Shown piece after piece: positions 1-6,092 of a stretch of 6,457 nucleotides of DNA (its first letter is position 1; each line of letters opens with the position of its first letter). The DNA is from UBA11865 sp035686605 (GTDB taxonomy: Bacteria > Chloroflexota > Anaerolineae > Promineifilales > Promineifilaceae). The notes beneath the pieces were generated by a model that made no database searches, was not told the DNA's origin, and worked only from the letters and a program-made list of their open reading frames with translations. Both the position numbers and the translations under genes were made by a program. The stretch spans positions 1 to 6,457 of the forward strand of contig DASRZI010000524.1 of assembly GCA_035686605.1 (NCBI GenBank), read 5' to 3'.

Positions 1-860
1 CCCGTATTCTCACCCACCTACCTATTGCAGGCGGCATCGGGGTGACTGGAGAAGATGGAAATGAGTATCCGTTTCCAACCCGGGAGCAGGTTATCGATCT
101 ATTTGATCACATTCAAGATCTGGTAAGAAGAAAAGTCCCACAGGTTTTTGATCGTCTAGAGTTAACGCCATTGGCAATGCCAATACCGCTTCTTATTGAG
201 CGGATGAGATCTGCTTTACTGAAGCATTCAGCTGATGGCGACATATATCAAACTAGAAGTTCGCCTTCTGATCCATTGATACCTTTGCGAGTAAGTACCG
301 AGAAGAATGTCTGGATCTGGGATGCTTTAGGAGAGGTACTGGACACAGACGAGCTGGTGTATTTTCCTCGAGAATTTTCAAGCGATCATCACGGACTGAC
401 CAAATCAGAGGCAATCAACGATACGGCTATTTGCGCCGTACCAAGCTGGTCCGTGGGATTGGTTGAAAATTTGGCCATAATGCCCCAACAAAGCTGGGCA
501 AAGACTTTAGGAGGCAGAAGATAAATAGAGGTAGGCTCTTTTCCTCGCAATTACTTACAAGTATTCCGATCCCAGGATTATCAAGGAGAAACAGGAAAGA
601 CACTTGAAAATTTTATTACCCGAATTCTTACTCACCTCGAAGAAACCAAAGAGGTAAGTGATGGCCGGTACGATGACAATTCAATGTGGTGCCTTGGTCA
701 ATATGTAAAATACATGAAGAAGGTAAGAAGTGACCACGTTCCGACCGCTTGGTGGCATCGAGTCATTGGTAGGGCTCGATTGGATGCGTACCGCCCTGGT
801 AATAAACTTGCAACGCGGAGTTGGGGTTGCTCCACGACCGTGAGGCTACTCAAGACGTAA
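1..860 (+). pseudogene. Hypothetical gene broken by an in-frame TAA; possible DGR-target-like C-terminus
   Basis: The reading frame starting at base 3 is open from the left edge to a TAA at 522-524, then continues in the same frame with no other stop until TAA at 858-860. Together it would give about 285 residues, and the true start probably lies left of the window; a GTG at 42-44 is an alternative. The sequence flanking the stop reads GGRR-stop-IEVGSFPRNYLQ. A single C-to-T change from CAA (Gln) would explain it, so a nonsense pseudogene is the simplest reading; two separate genes or readthrough are less likely because no good start follows the stop. I do not recognise the N-terminal part. 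The last 45 residues contain VPTAWWHR, GRARLD, PGN, WGC and VRLLKT. That spacing resembles, from memory only, the C-terminal C-type-lectin region of DGR target proteins. No transposase or reverse transcriptase is nearby. Confidence 0.6.
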
Positions 861-993
861 TTGGTAATCTGCGCGGTCGCACGGAGCGGCAGGCACCATG
901 AATCCGTGGGAAAATGAATATGGAATGGTCCAGAATCTATGTCTGTCGGTATTTTCACGGGCCATGAAATGACCTCGATACTTAGGGATCACT

Positions 994-1012
994 GAATCGA
1001 TATGATCAATTC
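994..1012. promoter_or_regulatory. Imperfect palindrome in the sdhB leader (candidate operator)
   Basis: GAATCGAT-ATG-ATCAATTC pairs at 7 of 8 positions around a 3-base centre, about 40 bases upstream of the sdhB start. It lies in the 861-1052 spacer, where I see no gene and no clear -35/-10 pair. Its location fits an operator or a small hairpin in the 5' leader, but a palindrome this size can occur by chance. Confidence 0.2.
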
Positions 1013-1040
1013 GTAGCTGTCTCATTCCAACCGTTTGCAT

Positions 1041-1046
1041 GAGGAG
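1041..1046 (+). promoter_or_regulatory. Ribosome binding site of sdhB
   Basis: GAGGAG lies 6 bases before the ATG at 1053. This strong Shine-Dalgarno decides the start: the in-frame TTG at 1035 is upstream of it and has no such site. Confidence 0.8.
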
Positions 1047-1052
1047 AGTTTT

Positions 1053-1778
1053 ATGCAGGTCGAGCTAAGAATCCGGCGTTTTAATCCCGAGGTGAAGAAG
1101 AAACCTTGGTGGGGAGAATACGACGTCAAAGATGTTGCTCCAAACGATTCGGTGTTGGACCTTCTTCACCGGGTTAAATGGACGATCGATGGTTCGTTGA
1201 CCTTGCGAAGATCCTGCGCCCACGGCGTTTGCGGTTCAGACGCCATGCGGATAAATGGGACCAATGCCCTTGCCTGCAAGGTCCTCATTGGCCGGTTAGC
1301 CAAGGAAGGGAGTGAGAAGGTCAAGCTGCAGGTGGAACCGATTCTTGGGTTGCCGGTCGTAAAAGACCTGATTGTTGACATGGAGCCATTTTTTGAACAC
1401 TACCGGTCAGCGTTGCCCTATTTTGTCAATGATTCGCCAGCGCCGGAAAACGCTAGAGAGCGTCTTCAGACTCCTGAAAATAGGGCTAAATTCGATGATA
1501 CAACTAAATGCATTCTGTGCGCGGCATGTACGACCTCTTGCCCAAGTTTTTGGGCCAATGGTCAATATGTCGGTCCCGCGACTATCGTCCAAGCACACCG
1601 CTTCATTTTCGACAGCCGCGACGAGGCATTCCAAGACAGATTGGAGGTTCTCGATCAGCGATATGGCGTATGGCGGTGCCGGACGATATTTAACTGCACC
1701 AGTGCTTGTCCCAGGGACATCGAGGTAACCAAAGCCATTGCCGAGGTCAAGATGGCCCTGACTACTGGCACAGTATAG
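1053..1778 (+). CDS. sdhB: Succinate dehydrogenase iron-sulfur subunit
   Basis: This 241-residue protein is the electron-transfer subunit of succinate:quinone oxidoreductase (TCA cycle, respiratory chain, cytoplasmic face of the membrane). It passes electrons from the flavoprotein SdhA to quinone through three clusters. The N-terminal plant-type ferredoxin domain carries C55, C60, D63 and C75 (RSCAHGVCGSD and ALAC); Asp as third ligand also occurs in E. coli. The C-terminal bacterial-ferredoxin domain carries C153, C156, C159 and C163 (CILCAACTTSCP) and C209, C215 and C219 (CRTIFNCTSACP), giving the [4Fe-4S] and [3Fe-4S] clusters. Length is normal and no ligand is missing. The stretches CAACTTSCPSFW, AHRFIFDSRD and EVTKAI resemble actinobacterial SdhB more than the E. 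coli or mitochondrial type. The ATG at 1053 is chosen because GAGGAG precedes it. No sdhA, sdhC or sdhD is adjacent: upstream is a broken gene and downstream a convergent kinase gene. Fumarate reductase FrdB is the only real alternative. Confidence 0.95.
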   Translation: MQVELRIRRFNPEVKKKPWWGEYDVKDVAPNDSVLDLLHRVKWTIDGSLTLRRSCAHGVCGSDAMRINGTNALACKVLIGRLAKEGSEKVKLQVEPILGLPVVKDLIVDMEPFFEHYRSALPYFVNDSPAPENARERLQTPENRAKFDDTTKCILCAACTTSCPSFWANGQYVGPATIVQAHRFIFDSRDEAFQDRLEVLDQRYGVWRCRTIFNCTSACPRDIEVTKAIAEVKMALTTGTV

Positions 1779-1796
1779 CCGTGTGCTATGCTTGAT

Positions 1797-3500
1797 TCAT
1801 TGACGCCAGGGCTCGAATTTCTCCAAGATAGAACCGCCAACAAACTCGCGAAGGATGGAGTCGCTTGGGATACCTTCTACAGTGACTGGATCAAACCACT
1901 GTAGAAAAGCCAGAAGGCGATTGGCTTCGATTCTCTCGGGCGTTTGATTCTCTACCTGAAGTAATAAGGGTTGAGCAAGGGGCTTTAGCACAGACAACTC
2001 ATAGACCAGTGCCGAGTTGAAGAATACATTCGCATTGCTCTGGTTTGGAAATATGTGTCGCTTCTCCCCCCTTCGCACGCTTGGCCATCGCTTGATCGTA
2101 TCTGCCGCCGTATAACCACGTCTCGCCGCATCGCGAACGATTCTGCGAAGCATCCGGGTGTCTGTTGTTGGCACTCGATTATGGCGGTCAAGATTTAGCT
2201 GAGTGAAGGCGGATACAAATATCCGGTAGGTTGCCTCCGGTGGGATGCCATCCACAATACGTGGATTCAATCCATGTATGCCTTCGATAAGCATAACCTG
2301 TTCGGAACCTATCTGTAGTTCGGGTCCCAATTCCCTTTTGCCATTCTGGAAGCTATAGCGCGGAGTATCGATCTTTCGTCCTGCTAGCAGCATCTGCAGA
2401 TGGTGTCTGAATAACGGCACATCTAATGCCTCCAGGGTTTCGAAGTCGTATTCTCCATTCCTGTCTCTCGGCGTCAATTCCCTGTCAACGAAATAGTTAT
2501 CCATGTTTATTGCCACGGGATGGATTCCCATGGCCAACAGCTGTATCGCCAAACGCTTACTAAAAGTCGTTTTCCCAGCCGAAGATGGCCCTGAGATCAG
2601 CACAATTTTTAAAGCTGGCCTGCAAGACGCAATATCAGAAGCAATAGTCGCCAGCTGTCTGTTGTGGAGCGCCTCAGCCACGAGAATGACTTCCTGCATC
2701 CTTCCAGCGCGAATCGCTGCGTTCAGAACGGCTACACTAGGTACGCCGATGACGCTGAGCCATTCGTCGTATTCACGAAATACGCGGGCTAGTCTCGGTT
2801 CATCCACAAACGGCTGAAGTTTTTCTGGGGCTCTGCGGCGTGGAAACTGAAGGATGAATCCATTTCCATAGAGACGCAGATCGAAAAGATCGAGATAACT
2901 TGTGCGCGGAACCATAAATCCATGGAAATAGTCGCGAACACCGGCTAATTCGTATAAGGTCAGGTAGTCCTTTCTTCGCCTGCTGAAGAGATCGGCTTTC
3001 TCGAGATCACCACTGTCGCGGAAAAGTTGGAGAGCCTCGTCCAAAGGAACTTTGACTTGGGTTATTGAAAGATCCGCCTGGACCAGTTCGACCATCTTAC
3101 TGCGTAAGGCTTCAAGCTCAGCCGTACTGAGCCGGTGCCCATCATTCCTCTCATTGTAATAACCACCGTATGGCATTGAGTGCTGGACAGTGATGATCTT
3201 TCCCGGGAACACTTCCTGAGCAGCAACGATCATCAAGAAACTGAGCGAGCGTCGATAGATCCTTACTCCATCCGAATCCTTCATGGTTACAGGAACGAGT
3301 GTCGCGTCGTTATGTAAAGAATAGGATAGCTCTCTTAGCTGTCCATTGACCAGAGCAGCAACGATCTTTCCCCCCAGATCTAGATCGGCAGCTAAGATGA
3401 ACTCCTCGACTGTGGTTCCGGCGACCCCATTGTACGCCTGGCCTGAGGGCAGGATCACCTGCACTTCATTACGGATTGCTGCTGGCTTGATGTTCATCAT
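1797..3500 (-). CDS. TGS-domain nucleoside (uridine kinase-like) kinase
   Basis: This 567-residue protein probably phosphorylates a nucleoside with ATP or GTP in the cytoplasm; the substrate cannot be read from the sequence. Residues 12-75 form a TGS domain. Residues 80-200 resemble the second additional domain of threonyl-tRNA synthetase, including VFPGKI and HSMPYGGYYNE (107-117). The two histidines of the synthetase HxxxH motif are replaced (RRSLSF, R84 and F88), so editing activity is not expected. From about residue 295 comes a uridine kinase/phosphoribulokinase-type P-loop domain: Walker A GPSSAGKTT (304-312), MDNYF (333-337), YDFETLEALD (351-360) and IEGIHGLN (405-412). It starts with two ATG codons (3500 and 3497). 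AGGTGG at 3507-3502 lies 1 base before the first and 4 before the second, so the second may be used. Only 5 bases separate it from the upstream phospholipase gene. It converges on sdhB with an 18-base gap. Confidence 0.88.
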   Translation of the reverse strand: MMNIKPAAIRNEVQVILPSGQAYNGVAGTTVEEFILAADLDLGGKIVAALVNGQLRELSYSLHNDATLVPVTMKDSDGVRIYRRSLSFLMIVAAQEVFPGKIITVQHSMPYGGYYNERNDGHRLSTAELEALRSKMVELVQADLSITQVKVPLDEALQLFRDSGDLEKADLFSRRRKDYLTLYELAGVRDYFHGFMVPRTSYLDLFDLRLYGNGFILQFPRRRAPEKLQPFVDEPRLARVFREYDEWLSVIGVPSVAVLNAAIRAGRMQEVILVAEALHNRQLATIASDIASCRPALKIVLISGPSSAGKTTFSKRLAIQLLAMGIHPVAINMDNYFVDRELTPRDRNGEYDFETLEALDVPLFRHHLQMLLAGRKIDTPRYSFQNGKRELGPELQIGSEQVMLIEGIHGLNPRIVDGIPPEATYRIFVSAFTQLNLDRHNRVPTTDTRMLRRIVRDAARRGYTAADTIKRWPSVRRGEKRHIFPNQSNANVFFNSALVYELSVLKPLAQPLLLQVENQTPERIEANRLLAFLQWFDPVTVEGIPSDSILREFVGGSILEKFEPWRQ

Positions 3501-3501
3501 A

Positions 3502-3507
3502 CCACCT
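3502..3507 (-). promoter_or_regulatory. Shine-Dalgarno of the kinase, overlapping the preceding stop codon
   Basis: On the minus strand the phospholipase gene ends TTC-TAG, and that stop lies inside TAGGTGGT, immediately followed by ATGATG of the kinase. AGGTGG is a near-consensus site but close to the start. The arrangement suggests that ribosomes finishing the first gene re-initiate on the second. Confidence 0.6.
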
Positions 3508-4249
3508 AGAAATAATCTGTTAATAGATTGACGCTAGCGCCGACTGCCTCTTTTAGTATAGAGAGGACGGAATCGATATCTATTCTGGAAAATACATGTT
3601 CCTCCATCCATTCTGGACGTGACAAATTATCCGAGAACTCCATTGGAGACATCGACAAACGACTGGCGTAGATCTCAACGGTATGCAGAATTGCTCCGGG
3701 TTTGAGCTGTGAAACCAGGAAATTACGCCAATTTGAAAGATCATCGTTACTAGCAAAAGGCAACCAGCCGTTTGGTTCTGAAGCGCCCAAAGTTGCAGCT
3801 GCTGAATCGGGAAGCGAATCAAAAGCCTGCTTATCTAAATATGTCAGCAGCGTATTATGAACGATAAACCTATGGCGATGGTCGTCCCACTCGCCTGGAC
3901 CAAGGAAAACTGGTATCAGTATCTTATGATACCATTGCAGGTCGAGCAGCAAATGGCAGCAATATGCTGCTATAAAAACGGCCTGGGCGGGGCCTAAAAC
4001 CTCCGACCGATTGAGCTCTGGATATTTCGCCAGCATCGTCCAGCATGCATCGTCCATAAGTCCAGGGGGAAGGTTATAGAAATGTGTCTGTTCCCTTGGA
4101 ATTGCTGCAATTGTCTGGTAGTCCGGTGCAACGTTGCCTAGATAGAAGGCTGGCAGCTGGTCACCAATGGTCTCACGCAGCTGCGAACCCAACCTACCGT
4201 CAACTAGGATACGTTCAGCCATTTGAAGATGCATAAAAGGCGTTGGCAT
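3506..4249 (-). CDS. Zinc-dependent phospholipase C family protein
   Basis: This 247-residue protein matches the zinc-dependent phospholipase C/S1-P1 nuclease-like family. The start MPTPFMHLQMAERIL is typical, with a His at position 7 in place to bind metal. Further family-like motifs are LGNVAPDYQ (38-46, D43), THFYN (55-59, H56), YCCHLLLDLQWYHKIL (96-111, with H99, D103 and H108) and VHNTLLTYLD (130-139). These His and Asp residues could build a di- or trinuclear zinc site; assigning each one is inference. No signal peptide is visible, so it probably acts in the cytoplasm, unlike secreted clostridial phospholipases; the real substrate is unknown. The first ATG is kept because its N-terminus fits the family, although no strong Shine-Dalgarno precedes it. 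It follows the lytic transglycosylase gene after 74 bases and is directly followed by the nucleoside kinase gene, which it probably shares a transcript with. Confidence 0.8.
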   Translation of the reverse strand: MPTPFMHLQMAERILVDGRLGSQLRETIGDQLPAFYLGNVAPDYQTIAAIPREQTHFYNLPPGLMDDACWTMLAKYPELNRSEVLGPAQAVFIAAYCCHLLLDLQWYHKILIPVFLGPGEWDDHRHRFIVHNTLLTYLDKQAFDSLPDSAAATLGASEPNGWLPFASNDDLSNWRNFLVSQLKPGAILHTVEIYASRLSMSPMEFSDNLSRPEWMEEHVFSRIDIDSVLSILKEAVGASVNLLTDYF

Positions 4250-4323
4250 AAGCTAGATTGTAGGACTAAATGGGCTTCAAGAAAAGAAAAGATTGCTCAG
4301 CAGCGGTCGAGTCGTGACAGTGC

Positions 4324-5295
4324 TTAAGGGTGCCATGAAGGACAATCACTCGGGGCGAACCAACGGGTTGCCAATCGACCGCGCAGCCGGCTCAAGCTTG
4401 GCAGGCAAGCCAATATAACCCGGGGATTACTATCGCTAATTTTTGTTTCGCTGACCCCTAATCTCTCCATCAAGTAACCGTCAACTGAATCACTGCCGGT
4501 GTCGAGTGGGTCAGAATCTAGAGGAACCACTAGCGCCAGTGGCACCGCATAGCCTCTAACGTAATACGTATAGCCATCTCGGTCTGTGAAATGAAAAACA
4601 ATATGGTCCCCATATGTTCGTAGACCGGAAACGGGTTCCTCGTGCAAAATCAATTCTTCAACTGGAATATCTCCTCGGGTAAACTCCGTTGCAATGGTCC
4701 ACTTCGTAGCGATGCTGGGCGAAATGCCATTTCGCACCGCGACCGCTCTTCCGTACAGATCAAGCACCTGGTTGACATATTCACGCGGCACGCGGCTTGT
4801 AACTTGATCCCAGCCACCACTGTATGCAGCTAGGGCAGCTGAGATGTCCCCTCCTGATTGTTGAATGATCTCACCGAGGATGGCGACGCCCCAGCTTAGA
4901 TTGATTTTCGGATTAAACAGCTCATCCTCAGCTGGACGCCACTCCAATCCAGGCCCGGTTGGCATAATCCCCATCAGGCCAACCGCTCCGACTCTGCTCA
5001 CAACAAACTGGTCACCATTCGATTCTGCTTCGATTACTGCAGCAACAAAGTCCGGGTCCAGCCCATTTGCGGTGGCTTCTTTGTTAATCAGTCCAGACCA
5101 CTGACGGATTCGGCCAGGCCAATAAGATGAAAGCAGATCATCTTCATCTTGATCCTCGCTGTTTTCGTCACCTTCCAGGTATGCGGCAGCGCTAATTCTA
5201 CTGGCATCGATGGCAATAAATACCGTCGCTAAGACGAGCGCAATCGCTAAAATCGGTTGTATTCGGCGTATCATATCGGTAAAAATCCGGCTCAT
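4324..5295 (-). CDS. Lytic transglycosylase (SLT domain) with N-terminal signal/anchor
   Basis: This 323-residue protein should cleave the MurNAc-GlcNAc bond of peptidoglycan, forming 1,6-anhydro ends, outside the cytoplasmic membrane. Residues 9-12 are basic and 13-29 hydrophobic (ILAIALVLATVFIAID), followed by SAAA near 35-38, so this is a signal peptide or anchor. An acidic linker (41-54) follows. The SLT domain spans about 65-185: IEAESNG (88-94) with the likely catalytic Glu91, GAVGLMGIMP (103-112), NPKINLSWGVAIL (128-140) and ALAAYSGGWDQV (154-165). The last motif deviates from the usual AYNAGPG. Residues 186-323 match nothing I know and contain an aromatic stretch (GYTYYVRGYAVPL, 241-253). 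The ATG at 5295 has only a weak Shine-Dalgarno; Met8 is an alternative that would still keep the hydrophobic segment. It lies 172 bases after the unknown gene upstream and 74 bases before the phospholipase gene. Confidence 0.85.
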   Translation of the reverse strand: MSRIFTDMIRRIQPILAIALVLATVFIAIDASRISAAAYLEGDENSEDQDEDDLLSSYWPGRIRQWSGLINKEATANGLDPDFVAAVIEAESNGDQFVVSRVGAVGLMGIMPTGPGLEWRPAEDELFNPKINLSWGVAILGEIIQQSGGDISAALAAYSGGWDQVTSRVPREYVNQVLDLYGRAVAVRNGISPSIATKWTIATEFTRGDIPVEELILHEEPVSGLRTYGDHIVFHFTDRDGYTYYVRGYAVPLALVVPLDSDPLDTGSDSVDGYLMERLGVSETKISDSNPRVILACLPSLSRLRGRLATRWFAPSDCPSWHP

Positions 5296-5346
5296 CGTGA
5301 GCCTAGGATCTATGTTCGTTTTATCCCCATTTTATAAGGCCGGCTG

Positions 5347-5368
5347 CCGTTGTACTCTTGTTCAACGG
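5347..5368. repeat. Inverted repeat upstream of the transglycosylase gene
   Basis: CCGTTG and CAACGG form a perfect 6-base inverted repeat around a 10-base centre, 52-73 bases before the transglycosylase start. No T-run follows on either strand, so it is not an intrinsic terminator; a regulator site is possible. A TATAAA on the minus strand at 5336-5331 could be a -10 element 36 bases before the ATG, but no matching -35 stands at the right distance. Otherwise the 5296-5467 spacer holds nothing I recognise. Confidence 0.25.
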
Positions 5369-5467
5369 TGTTAATGGTTCAGGAGCCACGTGTTTGTAGA
5401 GGGCATTAGGCGTCTCCCACATTAAAACCGGCAAGCGCCAGCATTCTAGCAGGCAGCCGATATGATG

Positions 5468-6031
5468 TCAATTCCCTCCCCCAATAGAATTTTCAATCTT
5501 TTCAGGCTTGTCATTCTTTTTAAGCAATAAGGATTGGGCAAAATGAATGGCGTTCTCTGATTCGACACGCCACCATTCAACTGCGGCATTTTGTAAAGGC
5601 CATTCGAACGCTCCGATATCTGGTTTGCTTTCAACCAGGATCGGCTCATCGACAGCTAATATAATCATGGCGATTTCCACACCCCCTTCTAAGCGGGTCT
5701 CTAGTTGGAAAAATCCAAAACAAGGATACTTTGCCTGAAGTTCTAGCTCTCTTATAAAGCATTGTCGGCTATTTCCCTGACGGTCATAACCGAATACTTC
5801 TGCCCGTGGAAAGTGGATTCCGTTTTCCATGATCCAGCGGTACAGGTGCAGAGTGTTTATCTCATGACCCCAATCGTCCATCAAGAGCTCGGGAAATATC
5901 AGGTCTCCTTTGCTCCGTTCCACCAAGGCGTAGCGGAGATAGACCGTCTCCCGACTAGGGTCAAGGATCACTGTCCCTCGCCCATTCGCGCTGATCAACT
6001 TTCCCTTTACCCCCTGTGCAATTGCTCTCAT
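5468..6031 (-). CDS. Hypothetical protein, unrecognised family (187 aa)
   Basis: I do not recognise this protein. It begins MRAIAQGVKGKLISANGRGT, has no signal peptide and no membrane segment, and is rich in short beta-type hydrophobic stretches (LIFPELL 44-50, VEIAMIILAVDEPILVE 118-134). It has several aromatic clusters: DDWGHEINTLHLYRWI (52-67), YPCFGFFQLE (102-111) and VEWWRVE (151-157). Two cysteines (C91, C104) form no metal motif. The tail after residue 170 is charged and glycine-ended. The ATG at 6031 is the natural start, but only a weak AGAAAG-like site precedes it. Base use and uninterrupted length support a real gene: no stop over 187 codons on the strand shared by all its neighbours. 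It follows pckA by 61 bases without a clear terminator, so co-transcription is plausible; that does not show a shared role. Confidence 0.7.
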   Translation of the reverse strand: MRAIAQGVKGKLISANGRGTVILDPSRETVYLRYALVERSKGDLIFPELLMDDWGHEINTLHLYRWIMENGIHFPRAEVFGYDRQGNSRQCFIRELELQAKYPCFGFFQLETRLEGGVEIAMIILAVDEPILVESKPDIGAFEWPLQNAAVEWWRVESENAIHFAQSLLLKKNDKPEKIENSIGGGN

Positions 6032-6092
6032 AGGATGTTGGTCTTTCTAAAACTCATAATTGTATTGAGATAGTGCCTGACATATCCTCATC

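Noticed and set aside
698..1040. Minus-strand open frames at 698-958 and 846-1040
   Set aside because: They overlap the plus-strand frame or the spacer, have no recognisable protein features and no good Shine-Dalgarno; likely chance frames.
1372..1728. Second plus-strand frame and minus-strand frames inside sdhB
   Set aside because: Shadows of sdhB, whose frame carries all the cluster motifs.
1779..1796. Bidirectional terminator between convergent sdhB and kinase genes
   Set aside because: The 18-base gap has no inverted repeat or T-run.
2503..2817. Plus-strand frame inside the kinase gene
   Set aside because: It is opposite the P-loop domain, and its codons simply mirror conserved kinase residues.
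4275..4310. Pyrimidine run on the minus strand after the transglycosylase stop, as a terminator
   Set aside because: No stem longer than 3 pairs precedes the run, so a hairpin terminator is not supported.
6053..6069. Possible terminator after pckA (CTCA/TGAG followed by TTTT on the minus strand)
   Set aside because: The stem is only 4 A/T-rich pairs with a 9-base loop; too weak to call.
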